Assembly: GCA_020049245.1 (NCBI GenBank)
Contig: JAIFLB010000113.1
Location: forward strand, 1-33,161
Reading direction: 5' to 3'
Source of the DNA: Betaproteobacteria bacterium
Lineage (GTDB): Bacteria > Pseudomonadota > Gammaproteobacteria > Burkholderiales > Thiobacillaceae
DNA: 33,161 nt
Part shown: positions 23,558 to 33,161 of the stretch, piece by piece
Position numbering within the stretch: position 1 is the stretch's first letter
How the letters are laid out: each line of letters opens with the position of its first letter
Position numbers and translations under genes: made by a program
Notes under the pieces: model-generated
Seen by the model: only the letters and a program-made list of their open reading frames with translations
Told to the model about the DNA's origin: nothing
Databases searched by the model: none

Positions 23558-24067
23558 ATGGCAAGACCGGTGCAGCAGGAAGAACAGGGTGACGGCCTGA
23601 AGGAGAAAATGATCTCCGTAAACCGTGTTACCAAGGTTGTCAAAGGTGGTCGAATCCTCAGCTTCGCAGCTTTGACAGTTGTGGGTGACAACGAAGGTGG
23701 CGTTGGTATGGGCAAGGGCAAGTCACGTGAAGTTCCGGTGGCTGTGACCAAGGCCATGGAAGAAGCGCGTCGCAAGATGGTCAAGGTCTCCTTGAAAAAC
23801 GGGACTTTTCATCATGCAGTGATTGGCAAACATGGATCTTCCGTCGTGATCATTCAGCCTGCTTCCGAAGGTACTGGCATTATTGCCGGCGGTGCGATGC
23901 GCGCTGTCTTCGAAGTGATGGGTGTGCACAACGTCCTCGCCAAATGCCTGGGTTCGACCAATCCTTACAACGTGGTTCGTGCCACGCTGAATGGTCTGTC
24001 CAAAATGTCCACGCCGAGCGAAATTGCCGCCAAACGTGGCAAGACCGTTGCAGAAATCCTGGAGTAA
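23558..24067 (+). CDS. rpsE: 30S ribosomal protein S5
   Basis: [27 protein letters not shown]. Confidence 0.97.
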   Translation: MARPVQQEEQGDGLKEKMISVNRVTKVVKGGRILSFAALTVVGDNEGGVGMGKGKSREVPVAVTKAMEEARRKMVKVSLKNGTFHHAVIGKHGSSVVIIQPASEGTGIIAGGAMRAVFEVMGVHNVLAKCLGSTNPYNVVRATLNGLSKMSTPSEIAAKRGKTVAEILE

Positions 24068-24070
24068 GCA

Positions 24071-24262
24071 ATGACCGAAGCCAAAGGCAAAATCAAGGTC
24101 ACACAGATCAAAAGTGTGATTGGTACGATCGAAAAGCATCGTGCCTGCGTGCGCGGGCTTGGCTTGCGTTGGTTGAATCATTCCGTCGTGGTTCTGGATA
24201 CACCGGAAAACCGCGGCATGATCAATCGCGTCAATTACCTCGTTAAAGCAGAGTCGATCTGA
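24071..24262 (+). CDS. rpmD: 50S ribosomal protein L30
   Basis: [27 protein letters not shown]. Confidence 0.95.
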   Translation: MTEAKGKIKVTQIKSVIGTIEKHRACVRGLGLRWLNHSVVVLDTPENRGMINRVNYLVKAESI

Positions 24263-24705
24263 TGAAACTCAATACTATCAGCCCGGCTGCGGGCAGTACT
24301 CACTCATCCAAGCGCCCTGGTCGTGGCATCGGTTCCGGTTTGGGCAAGACGGGTGGCCGTGGACACAAGGGCCAGAAGTCGCGTGCCGGTGGTTTCCATA
24401 AGGTCGGTTTCGAAGGCGGCCAGATGCCTATGGCCCGTCGTTTGCCGAAGCGTGGATTCATATCGCTTAGCCGCAACTTTAAGCACGAAGTTCGCCTGGG
24501 CGATCTGAATGACCTGCCGGTCGATGCAGTAGATATGCTCGTTTTGAAACAGGCTGGCCTGATTCCCGAGATGTCTCGCGCAGTCAAGGTCATCCTTGCC
24601 GGTGAAATCAAGCGTGCAATTTCTTTGAACGGCCTGCTTGTCACCAAAGGCGCCAAAGTTGCTATTGAAGCTGCTGGTGGTTCAGTGGCTGTGGTTGAAG
24701 CATAA
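24262..24705 (+). CDS. rplO: 50S ribosomal protein L15
   Basis: [41 protein letters not shown]. Confidence 0.97.
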   Translation: MKLNTISPAAGSTHSSKRPGRGIGSGLGKTGGRGHKGQKSRAGGFHKVGFEGGQMPMARRLPKRGFISLSRNFKHEVRLGDLNDLPVDAVDMLVLKQAGLIPEMSRAVKVILAGEIKRAISLNGLLVTKGAKVAIEAAGGSVAVVEA

Positions 24706-24725
24706 GGTTTCTAAGGCGAATTCCA

Positions 24726-26051
24726 TTGGCTGCTTCAGATAAGATTCAGAAGATGTCTGGAAAAATGGGCGACCTGAAAAATCGCTTATTGTTTCTTGTA
24801 GGGGCACTGATCGTCTTTCGCATTGGCTCCTTTATCCCGGTTCCGGGCATCGACCCTGTTGTTCTTGAAGATTTGTTCAAGGGGCAGCAGGGTGGCATTC
24901 TTGGCATGTTCAACATGTTCTCGGGCGGATCGTTATCTCGCTTCTCTGTATTTGCGCTGGGGATCATGCCGTACATCTCCGCATCGATCATCATGCAATT
25001 GATGACGATAGTCTCTCCTACGCTTGAAGCGCTTAAAAAGGAAGGTGAGGCTGGGCGCAGGAAGATTACGCAGTACACACGTTACGGCACTCTCGTGCTG
25101 GCATTATTTCAGGCGATTGGAATCTCTATCGCACTTGAGAGTCAAGCAGGGCTTGTGATTGATCCGGGTTTCCTGTTTAGGATTACCGCAGTTGTGTCAC
25201 TTGTTGCTGGAACGATGTTTTTGATGTGGCTGGGCGAACAGATTACTGAAAGAGGTCTAGGTAATGGTATTTCTATCATTATCTTCGCTGGTATTGCAGC
25301 TGGTTTACCAAGTGCCATCGGTGGGATGCTTGAATTGACCCAAACGGGAGCATTTTCGATCCCTGTTGCACTTTTGATTTTTATTGGTGCATTGTTGGTT
25401 ACTGCTTTCGTTGTTTTCGTAGAAAGAGGCCAGCGAAAGATTTTGGTCAACTACGCTAAGAGGCAGGTTGGAAATAAGGTTTATGGTGGGCAAAGTTCTC
25501 ATTTGCCCTTAAAGTTAAACATGGCCGGAGTTATTCCTCCAATTTTCGCTAGTTCAATTATTTTGTTTCCTGCCACCATTGCCGGGATGTTCGGTGGTCG
25601 CGAATCACTTTACTGGTTAAAAGATGTAGGTGCGGCGCTTTCACCCGGTCAGCCTATTTATGTGATTTTATATGCTGCAGCGATATTCTTTTTTTGCTTT
25701 TTCTATACCGCGCTTGTATTTAATCCCAGAGAAACTGCGGATAATTTGAAGAAGAGTGGTGCATTTATACCTGGATATCGACCTGGTGAACAGACCTCGA
25801 AGTTCATAGACAAAGTGATGACCAGGTTAACTCTTATAGGCGCCGTTTATATCACTCTGGTCTGTCTGATTCCTGAATTTTTGATCGTAAATTGGAATGT
25901 ACCATTTTATTTTGGTGGTACTTCGCTGCTAATCATCGTAGTAGTAAGCATGGACTTCATGGCTCAAGTTCAAACTTACGTGATGACTCACCAATATGAA
26001 AATCTGCTGAAGAAGGCAAATTTCAAAGGCGGTAACTTTATTTCTAGGTAA
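24726..26051 (+). CDS. secY: preprotein translocase subunit SecY
   Basis: [29 protein letters not shown]; multi-spanning hydrophobic protein; TTG start. Confidence 0.97.
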   Translation: MAASDKIQKMSGKMGDLKNRLLFLVGALIVFRIGSFIPVPGIDPVVLEDLFKGQQGGILGMFNMFSGGSLSRFSVFALGIMPYISASIIMQLMTIVSPTLEALKKEGEAGRRKITQYTRYGTLVLALFQAIGISIALESQAGLVIDPGFLFRITAVVSLVAGTMFLMWLGEQITERGLGNGISIIIFAGIAAGLPSAIGGMLELTQTGAFSIPVALLIFIGALLVTAFVVFVERGQRKILVNYAKRQVGNKVYGGQSSHLPLKLNMAGVIPPIFASSIILFPATIAGMFGGRESLYWLKDVGAALSPGQPIYVILYAAAIFFFCFFYTALVFNPRETADNLKKSGAFIPGYRPGEQTSKFIDKVMTRLTLIGAVYITLVCLIPEFLIVNWNVPFYFGGTSLLIIVVVSMDFMAQVQTYVMTHQYENLLKKANFKGGNFISR

Positions 26052-26092
26052 GGCACTCGTAAGTTTTTAATTTTTGTATTAAGGAGATGAAC

Positions 26093-26206
26093 ATGCGTGT
26101 TCAAGCCTCGGTTAAGAAGATTTGTAGAAAATGTAAGATCGTACGCCGTAACGGGGTTGTCAGAGTGATTTGCTCTGAAGCTCGCCATAAGCAGCGCCAA
26201 GGTTAA
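26093..26206 (+). CDS. rpmJ: 50S ribosomal protein L36
   Basis: [37 protein letters not shown], too short for the supplied ORF track; AAGGAG SD upstream; zinc-ribbon C-x2-C...C-x4-H. Confidence 0.96.
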   Translation: MRVQASVKKICRKCKIVRRNGVVRVICSEARHKQRQG

Positions 26207-26213
26207 AAACCGC

Positions 26214-26243
26214 TTGCCAATGTTACGTTATCTTCAATATAAT
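26214..26243 (+). promoter_or_regulatory. Predicted promoter upstream of rpsM (alpha operon)
   Basis: TTGCCA - 18 nt - TATAAT (5/6 and 6/6 to sigma70 consensus). Confidence 0.65.
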
Positions 26244-26271
26244 TTTTTGTTTAGTTAGCTGGGGGTAGTAA

Positions 26272-26634
26272 ATGGCCCGGATTGCTGGGGTAAACATCCC
26301 AAATCATAAGCATGCTGAAATTGCATTATTGTCAATTTACGGTATCGGTCGCACTCGTTCGCGCATGATCTGCCAAAGTACTGGTGTATCTCCGTCGGTT
26401 AAGATGAAAGATCTAACCGACGCCGATGTTGATAAATTACGCGAAGGTGTCGCCAAGTTTGTAGTTGAAGGTGACCTTCGGCGCGAAATTACCATGAACA
26501 TCAAGCGTTTGATGGACTTGGGTTGTTACCGCGGTGTTCGTCACCGTAAAGGTCTTCCGTTGCGTGGCCAGCGTACTCGTACTAATGCGCGTACTCGCAA
26601 AGGTCCTCGCAAGCAGATGCAAATCAAGAAGTAA
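26272..26634 (+). CDS. rpsM: 30S ribosomal protein S13
   Basis: [30 protein letters not shown]. Confidence 0.98.
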   Translation: MARIAGVNIPNHKHAEIALLSIYGIGRTRSRMICQSTGVSPSVKMKDLTDADVDKLREGVAKFVVEGDLRREITMNIKRLMDLGCYRGVRHRKGLPLRGQRTRTNARTRKGPRKQMQIKK

Positions 26635-26646
26635 TGGAACAAAACT

Positions 26647-27039
26647 ATGGCTAAAGCAGCTGCTGCGCGTACGCGCAAAAAGGTTAAGAAAAATGTTGCG
26701 GATGGTGTGGCTCACATTCATGCATCTTTTAACAACACAATCGTGACAATCACCGATCGTCAGGGTAATGCTCTGGCTTGGGCTACTGCTGGTGGTGCTG
26801 GATTTAAGGGCTCTCGAAAAAGTACACCCTTCGCTGCGCAGGTGGCTGCTGAAAATGCGGGAAAAATTGCTCTTGAATATGGTTTAAAGAATTTGGAAGT
26901 TCGGATCAAGGGGCCTGGTCCTGGCCGAGACTCTACTGTTCGTGCGTTGAATTCATTGGGCTACAAGATTACAAGCATTTCCGACGTGACCCCTGTTCCT
27001 CATAACGGATGTCGCCCGCCCAAGAAGCGTCGTATTTAA
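26647..27039 (+). CDS. rpsK: 30S ribosomal protein S11
   Basis: [45 protein letters not shown]. Confidence 0.98.
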   Translation: MAKAAAARTRKKVKKNVADGVAHIHASFNNTIVTITDRQGNALAWATAGGAGFKGSRKSTPFAAQVAAENAGKIALEYGLKNLEVRIKGPGPGRDSTVRALNSLGYKITSISDVTPVPHNGCRPPKKRRI

Positions 27040-27056
27040 GTAATAGGAGAGCTCAA

Positions 27057-27683
27057 TTGGCCCGCAATCTAGATCCAAAATGTCGTCAGTGTCGCCGTGA
27101 AGGCGAAAAATTGTTCATCAAAGGTGAAAAGTGTTTCACTGAAAAATGTGCAATCGAAAGACGGAATCAACCTCCTGGTCAGCATGGTGCAAAACAACCT
27201 CGTCTATCAGACTATGGCGTGCATCTTCGAGAGAAGCAAAAAGTACGTCGTATCTATGGTGTTTTAGAAGCTCAATTCCGTCTGACATATAAGGAAGCAG
27301 ACCGTCGCAAGGGTGTCACTGGCGAGAATCTATTGCAAATTCTTGAATCACGTCTTGATAGCGTGGCATTCAGAATGGGTTTCAGTTCTTCTAGAGGTGA
27401 AGCTCGACAAACTGTTCGTCATAACTCCATTTTGGTTAACGGTCGTCGAGTCAATATCCCTTCATATCAAGTTAAGCCGGGTGATGTGGTTGAGGTGGCA
27501 GAGAAATCTAAAGCTCAGTTGCGAATCAAAGCTGCTGTAGAGGCTGCTTCTGGTCGTGGATTCCCGGAGTGGGTCGAAGTGGATGCGAAGAATTTGAAGG
27601 GCACCTTCAAGGCTTTGCCGCAACGATCTGAGTTGCCAGCTTCAATAAATGAATCTTTGGTTGTTGAGCTTTACTCCAAGTAA
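27057..27683 (+). CDS. rpsD: 30S ribosomal protein S4
   Basis: [47 protein letters not shown] start. Confidence 0.97.
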   Translation: MARNLDPKCRQCRREGEKLFIKGEKCFTEKCAIERRNQPPGQHGAKQPRLSDYGVHLREKQKVRRIYGVLEAQFRLTYKEADRRKGVTGENLLQILESRLDSVAFRMGFSSSRGEARQTVRHNSILVNGRRVNIPSYQVKPGDVVEVAEKSKAQLRIKAAVEAASGRGFPEWVEVDAKNLKGTFKALPQRSELPASINESLVVELYSK

Positions 27684-27721
27684 CAGTCTTGTTGCCGTTT
27701 TAGCGGTGGCACAGTGAAGGA

Positions 27722-28726
27722 ATGTCTATGTCAAACACCGGTGAATTGCTGAAACCTCGCATTGTTGAGGTAAACAGCATTTCCCCTCGTCAGGCTCGAA
27801 TAACTCTTGAGCCTTTTGAGCGTGGTTATGGCCACACCTTGGGTAATGCTTTACGTCGAATACTGCTTTCCTCGATGCAAGGATATGCACCTACTGAAGT
27901 GCGTATTAGTGGTGTGGTGCATGAGTATTCTGCTTTAGATGGCGTTCAGGAAGATGTCGTTGATATCCTGCTTAACCTGAAAGGGTTGGCAGTAAAACTG
28001 AATAGTCGTGATGAAGCTCTGATCTCTATTAAAAAATCTGGTGAAGGCGCGGTTACTGCAGCTGATATCCAGGCTGGTCATGATGTCGAAATCTTGAATT
28101 CTGATCATGTTATTGCCCACCTGACTAAGGGGGGTAATTTGGAGATGGAAATCAAGATTGAAGGAGGTCGTGGTTACGTACCTGCCAGCACGCGACTTCT
28201 TGGTGATGAATCGCGGCCTGTTGGTGTCATCTTAATTGATGCTTTATTCAGCCCAGTCAAGAAAGTCAGTTTTAATGTCGAAAGTGCACGCGTTGAACAA
28301 CGTACTGATTTGGACAAACTGATTCTTGAAATTGAAACTAATGGTGTGATTGAGCCTGCTGAAGCAGTCCGTTATGCGGCAAGAGTGTTGATTGAGCAAC
28401 TCGCATCATTTGCCGATTTGCAGGGTGTTTCTCCGCTTTCGGATGTTTCATCTTTGAAACTGGTTTCTCCTCAATCTTCAATTGATCCAATCCTTCTGCG
28501 TCCAGTGGATGAACTTGAACTCACTGTGCGTTCGGCTAATTGTCTGAAAGCAGAAAACATATATTACATTGGTGATCTGATTCAACGTACTGAAACTGAG
28601 TTGTTGAAGACACCTAACCTTGGTCGGAAGTCCTTAAATGAAATTAAGGATGTACTTGCTGCTCGTGGTCTTACACTCGGCATGAAACTTGAAAACTGGC
28701 CACCCGTTGGTCTTGATAAGCCCTGA
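27722..28726 (+). CDS. rpoA: RNA polymerase alpha subunit
   Basis: [28 protein letters not shown]; alpha[31 protein letters not shown]. Confidence 0.98.
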   Translation: MSMSNTGELLKPRIVEVNSISPRQARITLEPFERGYGHTLGNALRRILLSSMQGYAPTEVRISGVVHEYSALDGVQEDVVDILLNLKGLAVKLNSRDEALISIKKSGEGAVTAADIQAGHDVEILNSDHVIAHLTKGGNLEMEIKIEGGRGYVPASTRLLGDESRPVGVILIDALFSPVKKVSFNVESARVEQRTDLDKLILEIETNGVIEPAEAVRYAARVLIEQLASFADLQGVSPLSDVSSLKLVSPQSSIDPILLRPVDELELTVRSANCLKAENIYYIGDLIQRTETELLKTPNLGRKSLNEIKDVLAARGLTLGMKLENWPPVGLDKP

Positions 28727-28744
28727 ATTCAGAGGTAAATAATA

Positions 28745-29131
28745 ATGCGCCACCGTCTTTCTCATCGCAAACTCAATCGCACCAGTAGTCATCGACAAGC
28801 TTTGTTGCGCAATCTTTCTAATGCTCTTCTAAAGCATGAGGCTATTAAAACAACTTTGCCAAAGGCTAAAGAATTACGCAAAGTTGTTGAACCTCTGATT
28901 ACGCTTGGCAAGAAGCCGAGCCTTGCTAATCGTCGTTTAGCCTTCGATCGCCTCCGCGATAGGGATATGGTTGTTAAATTATTTGATGACCTAGGTCCTC
29001 GCTTTATGCAAAGGCCCGGTGGTTATATCCGTATTCTGAAATTTGGCTTCCGTCAGGGTGATAACGCACCGATGGCTTATATCGAATTGGTCGATCGTGA
29101 GGTCAACTTGTCGTCGCCTTTAGCCGAATAA
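28745..29131 (+). CDS. rplQ: 50S ribosomal protein L17
   Basis: [24 protein letters not shown]. Confidence 0.98.
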   Translation: MRHRLSHRKLNRTSSHRQALLRNLSNALLKHEAIKTTLPKAKELRKVVEPLITLGKKPSLANRRLAFDRLRDRDMVVKLFDDLGPRFMQRPGGYIRILKFGFRQGDNAPMAYIELVDREVNLSSPLAE

Positions 29132-29143
29132 GTTAAAGATTCG

Positions 29144-29172
29144 AAAAGGCCGGCAAATGCCGGCTTTTTTTT
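29144..29172 (+). terminator. Rho-independent terminator after rplQ
   Basis: AAAAGGCCGGCAAATGCCGGCTTTTTTTT. Confidence 0.9.
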
Positions 29173-29244
29173 CGTATGCTTACATTGACCAAAATTTCCA
29201 TTGGTTAATTACAAGTTGAATACGATTAAGGGTTTATTTGGTTT

Positions 29245-29664
29245 ATGACTCGGGTTGATTTTTACTTCCATGCGAATGACAAACTCGATGTCATTATTAA
29301 GCTTTTACAAAAAGCGGCCATAAGTGGCTTCCATACTTTTGTTTATTTGCGTGATTCATACCTGCTAAGCAAGTATGACCAATTAATTTGGCAGTCGCGT
29401 CCTTTGTCTTTTATACCGCATGTGTTGTTCGATCATCCTTTGGCGGGGAAAACTCCAATTGTGCTCGGTGCCGATCCCGCTAACATTATCAAGTTTGATG
29501 TCCTAATCAATTTAGAACCCGTTATTCCTGATTTTATTTCCAGATTCGATCGGGTGCTTGAAGTAGTCACCGAGGAACTTGAGGATATTGAATTATCTCG
29601 TGACCACTATCGATTCTTCAAGCAAAGAGGGTATCCAATTTATACCCATGACTTAAAGGTATGA
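29245..29664 (+). CDS. holC: DNA polymerase III chi subunit
   Basis: MTRVDFYFHANDKLDVIIKLLQKA; adjacent to valS as is common in proteobacteria. Confidence 0.88.
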   Translation: MTRVDFYFHANDKLDVIIKLLQKAAISGFHTFVYLRDSYLLSKYDQLIWQSRPLSFIPHVLFDHPLAGKTPIVLGADPANIIKFDVLINLEPVIPDFISRFDRVLEVVTEELEDIELSRDHYRFFKQRGYPIYTHDLKV

Positions 29665-29665
29665 A

Positions 29666-30061
29666 ATGATGGCTGAGGATGAAGACATATTTGGTCAAAT
29701 AGATGCTCTCTTGGGTAAAAGAAGTTCTGCTGTACTTGCAGAAAAGACTCTACAAGGTGATGATTTTCCTATGTTAACGGAAGTTATCCAACCTGATTCG
29801 AATGTCCGCAATACGGATGTGACTTCCCCCCATGTGGTTTCGAATGAAGATGATTGCCGATTGATAGACCGTAGAATAATGGAACGCCGACAAAGCCAAA
29901 ATCAAGATACGTCGGCAATGGCTGGAAATATATTCAATGACAGCGTTTGCGATGCTTTGGAAAGGAAATTATCCGAAATGTTACGCATTCAGTTTGTCAA
30001 CTTGGAACGATCGTTTAGATTGATCATTCAGGAAGAACTTAGGCGGCATGGGTCAGATTAA
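29666..30061 (+). CDS. hypothetical protein between holC and valS
   Basis: 131 aa ORF overlapping the end of holC; MMAEDEDIFGQIDALLGKRSS; no recognised domain. Confidence 0.7.
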   Translation: MMAEDEDIFGQIDALLGKRSSAVLAEKTLQGDDFPMLTEVIQPDSNVRNTDVTSPHVVSNEDDCRLIDRRIMERRQSQNQDTSAMAGNIFNDSVCDALERKLSEMLRIQFVNLERSFRLIIQEELRRHGSD

Positions 30062-30147
30062 TTAACTTCTGTTACTGATATTTACTGCGTTCTTCTGACT
30101 AATCGCTTTCTTCATTCTATAACCAAGAATAAGTGATCAACGCCTAT

Positions 30148-32904
30148 ATGGAACTAGCAAAATCATTTGAGCCGCATGATATAGAAAAACGTTGGTATTC
30201 CTCTTGGGAAACGGCGGGTCATTTCGCAATGGGGGGTAATGATAACCAGCCGTTCTACTGCATCATGTTGCCACCGCCCAATGTGACCGGCACGCTTCAC
30301 ATGGGGCATGCATTTCAGCATGGGTTGATGGATGCACTGACCCGCTATCACCGTATGCGCGGTTTGAATACGCTTTGGCAACCTGGTACGGATCATGCCG
30401 GTATTGCCACACAAATAGTTGTTGAACGTCAACTTGATGCGCAGGGCATCACACGTCATGAACTTGGCCGAGAATTGTTTTTGGACAAGGTTTGGGAGTG
30501 GAAATCCCTCTCAGGGTCAAACATTACTCGTCAAATGCGACGACTTGGGACTTCTCCAGAGTGGTCACGCGAACGCTTCACGATGGATGCCGGGTTATCC
30601 AACGCAGTTACTGAAGTATTTGTTCGGCTGTACAACGAAGGTCTGATCTACCGTGGCAAACGCCTGGTGAACTGGGATCCGGTCCTGCAAACCGCCGTGT
30701 CCGATCTGGAAGTGGTGAGTACTGAAGAAGACGGATTCATCTGGGAAATCAATTACCCGCTGGAAGATGGCCATGGCCACACCAGCGGTTTCCTGACGGT
30801 GGCCACCACGCGTCCGGAAACGCTGTTGGGCGATACCGCCATTGCTGTGAATCCAACTGATGAACGCTATGCCCATCTGATCGGCAAGTCGGTGCGCTTG
30901 CCGGTGGCGGAGCGGACCATCCCGATCATCGCCGACGATTATGTAGATCGTGAGTTTGGCACCGGTGTGGTCAAGATTACCCCTGCACACGATTTCAACG
31001 ACTGGCAGGTCGGCCAGCGCCACAAACTGGCCGCGATCAGCGTGTTGACGCTGGATGCGAAGATCAACGAGTTCGGGCCGACCGAGTACCAGGGTCTTGA
31101 TCGCTATGTCGCGCGCCAGAAGATTCTCGATGAGCTGCAAGCCAAGGGCCTTCTGGTTTCAGCCAAACCACACAAACTGATGATTCCACGCGGCGACCGC
31201 ACGCATGCGGTGATCGAGCCGATGCTGACCGACCAGTGGTTCATGAGCATGGAAGGGCTGGCCAAGCAGGCGCTGAAGGTCGTCGATACCGGTGAACTGC
31301 GTTTTGTGCCGGAGAACTGGACCACGACATACCGCCAATGGTTGGAGAACATCCAGGACTGGTGCGTATCCCGGCAGCTCTGGTGGGGCCACCGGATTCC
31401 AGCCTGGTATGACGAGGACGGCAATGTGTATGTTGCCCGCGACGAAGCCGAAGCGCGCAAGCAAGCGGCGGGGCGCGAAATTTTCCGTGACGAGGACGTG
31501 CTGGATACCTGGTTTTCATCTGCGCTGTGGCCGTTCTCTACCCTTGGCTGGCCGGAAGAGACCTGGGAGCTGAAGCATTACCTGCCGACCTCGGTGCTGG
31601 TGACCGGTTTCGACATCATTTTTTTCTGGGTTGCGCGCATGGTCATGATGACCCTGCATTTCACTGGCAAGGTACCCTTCCGCGATGTTTATGTCACCGG
31701 CCTGGTGCGTGATGCGCATGGCAACAAGATGTCTAAATCAAAAGGAAATGTGCTCGATCCGATAGACCTGATCGACGGCATCAGCCTTGATGAATTGGTC
31801 GCCAAGCGCACGACAGGCCTGATGAATCCAAAGCAGGCGCAGGCGATCGAAAAGGCGACGCGCAAGGAATTCGCCGATGGTATTGCCAGTTTCGGCACTG
31901 ACGCCTTGCGCTTTACCTTTGCCAGCCTGGCCACGCACGGGCGCGACATCAAGTTCGATATGGCGCGTTGCGAGGGCTATCGGAATTTCTGCAACAAGCT
32001 GTGGAACGCCAGTCGTTTCGTGCTGATGAACTGCGAAGGCCATGACACCGGCCTGGATGAAGCTTTACCGTTGGAGTTCAGTTTTGCCGATCGCTGGATT
32101 CTGGGTCGCCTGGAACAAGCCATTGGTGAAGTCCGTAGCGGATTTGACCAATATCGTTTCGACATGGCATCCCGCGCGATCTATGAATTTGTCTGGGATG
32201 AATACTGCGACTGGTATCTGGAACTGGCCAAAGTCCAGATTGCCAATGGGAGTGAAGCCGCCCAGCGCGCAACCCGGCGCACGCTGGTCCGCGTGCTCGA
32301 AGCTTTGCTGCGCCTGGCACATCCGGTCATCCCGTTCATCACGGAAGAACTCTGGCAGGCGGTGGCGCCGCTGGTGCGCGAGCATAAACAGGGCGACAGC
32401 ATCATGCTTGCGCCCTATCCCGAATTTGATCCGGGGCGGGTCGATGCGGCTGCTCTGGCGGAAATGTCGCGGCTAAAAGAGCTGATCAACGCGACGCGAA
32501 ATTTGCGCGGCGAAATGAGCTTGTCGCCGGCGATCAAAGTGCCGTTGTTCGTCGAAGGCGATGCCGAACGCGCCACGGTTTATGCGCCTTACATGAAGTC
32601 TCTCGGACGTTTGTCGGAGGTACAGGTGGTGAGCGCATTGCCCGACAGCGACGCACCCGTGGCCATCGTGGGCGATTGGCGGGTCATGCTGCATATCGAA
32701 ATCGACAAGGATGCCGAAATCGCTCGCCTGGACAAGGAAATCGCACGTCTGAGCGGCGAGATTGGCAAGGCGCGCGGCAAGTTGAGCAATGCCAGCTTTG
32801 TCGACAAAGCACCCGCCGCTGTGGTCGAACAGGAACAGAAACGACTGGCTGACTTCGTTCTGACCCTGGAAAAAGTGCAGGCGCAACGCACGCGTCTGGG
32901 ATGA
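30148..32904 (+). CDS. valS: valyl-tRNA synthetase
   Basis: [16 protein letters not shown] (HIGH), [11 protein letters not shown] (KMSKS), [11 protein letters not shown]-terminal coiled coil; start taken at [11 protein letters not shown]. Confidence 0.97.
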   Translation: MELAKSFEPHDIEKRWYSSWETAGHFAMGGNDNQPFYCIMLPPPNVTGTLHMGHAFQHGLMDALTRYHRMRGLNTLWQPGTDHAGIATQIVVERQLDAQGITRHELGRELFLDKVWEWKSLSGSNITRQMRRLGTSPEWSRERFTMDAGLSNAVTEVFVRLYNEGLIYRGKRLVNWDPVLQTAVSDLEVVSTEEDGFIWEINYPLEDGHGHTSGFLTVATTRPETLLGDTAIAVNPTDERYAHLIGKSVRLPVAERTIPIIADDYVDREFGTGVVKITPAHDFNDWQVGQRHKLAAISVLTLDAKINEFGPTEYQGLDRYVARQKILDELQAKGLLVSAKPHKLMIPRGDRTHAVIEPMLTDQWFMSMEGLAKQALKVVDTGELRFVPENWTTTYRQWLENIQDWCVSRQLWWGHRIPAWYDEDGNVYVARDEAEARKQAAGREIFRDEDVLDTWFSSALWPFSTLGWPEETWELKHYLPTSVLVTGFDIIFFWVARMVMMTLHFTGKVPFRDVYVTGLVRDAHGNKMSKSKGNVLDPIDLIDGISLDELVAKRTTGLMNPKQAQAIEKATRKEFADGIASFGTDALRFTFASLATHGRDIKFDMARCEGYRNFCNKLWNASRFVLMNCEGHDTGLDEALPLEFSFADRWILGRLEQAIGEVRSGFDQYRFDMASRAIYEFVWDEYCDWYLELAKVQIANGSEAAQRATRRTLVRVLEALLRLAHPVIPFITEELWQAVAPLVREHKQGDSIMLAPYPEFDPGRVDAAALAEMSRLKELINATRNLRGEMSLSPAIKVPLFVEGDAERATVYAPYMKSLGRLSEVQVVSALPDSDAPVAIVGDWRVMLHIEIDKDAEIARLDKEIARLSGEIGKARGKLSNASFVDKAPAAVVEQEQKRLADFVLTLEKVQAQRTRLG

Positions 32905-33095
32905 ATCCGATATCGGATCACAAGACCTTTAGTCCTCGTCAGATTTAGTCAGTCTATTCGTTCATAAGAACTTTCGATTAAACCAATATCGCGGCGGGCT
33001 CCGCTTTGCGGGTAACATTCGCGCCTATTTTGTCGGGCGAAGTGTCTGGCCCGATGCCAGCTTTTTCTTAAGTCTTCACCCTTCGGAGGCGATAC

Positions 33096-33161
33096 ATGAC
33101 GTCTGTAGTGGCGACCAACCAGACCATTCTGGTCGTGGGCGGCGGCATTTCCGGCATGACT
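33096..33161 (+). CDS. N-terminus of an FAD/NAD(P)-binding (Rossmann) protein, truncated by window end
   Basis: MTSVVATNQTILVVGGGISGMT contains GxGxxG-type GGGISG; SD CGGAGG upstream; reminiscent of HdrA/QmoA-type flavoproteins but only 22 aa visible. Confidence 0.6.
   Translation, partial: MTSVVATNQTILVVGGGISGMT

Noticed and set aside
30148-32904. Possible internal deletion in valS (923-aa ORF, somewhat shorter than E. coli)
   Set aside because: HIGH, KMSKS, editing-domain and C-terminal coiled-coil segments align continuously with known bacterial ValRS variants; no junction found.

Overview
This 33-kb window is mostly betaproteobacterial core genome. In order it carries: a tandem M16 peptidase pair; rsmD-coaD; a YfhL-type ferredoxin; a minus-strand dynamin-like GTPase and mutM; a TPR lipoprotein-lolB-ispE; tRNA-Gln; prs-rplY-pth-ychF; a tRNA-Tyr/Gly/Thr cluster; tuf; the S10-spc-alpha ribosomal superoperon (rpsJ to rplQ); holC-orf-valS; and the first codons of an FAD/NAD-binding protein. 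I see no CRISPR array, no complete mobile element and no convincing novel multigene system. The notable observations are lesions and structures inside otherwise ordinary genes. (1) tuf runs straight from the tRNA-Thr context into rpsJ, with no secE/nusG/rplKAJL/rpoBC/rpsLG/fusA between, and it has an approximately 49-nt frameshifting gap after GHVDHGKTT. This looks like a collapse or recombination between two tuf copies. (2) prs lacks about 21 codons in frame right after FGYARQDR. (3) tRNA-Gly(TCC) lacks its 5' acceptor and D-arm half. (4) The rpsQ-rplN gap holds a predicted promoter followed by a run of hairpins. (5) There are visible composition and codon-usage shifts, some inside genes. Points 1-3 together suggest assembly error as the leading explanation, which only read-level data can settle.
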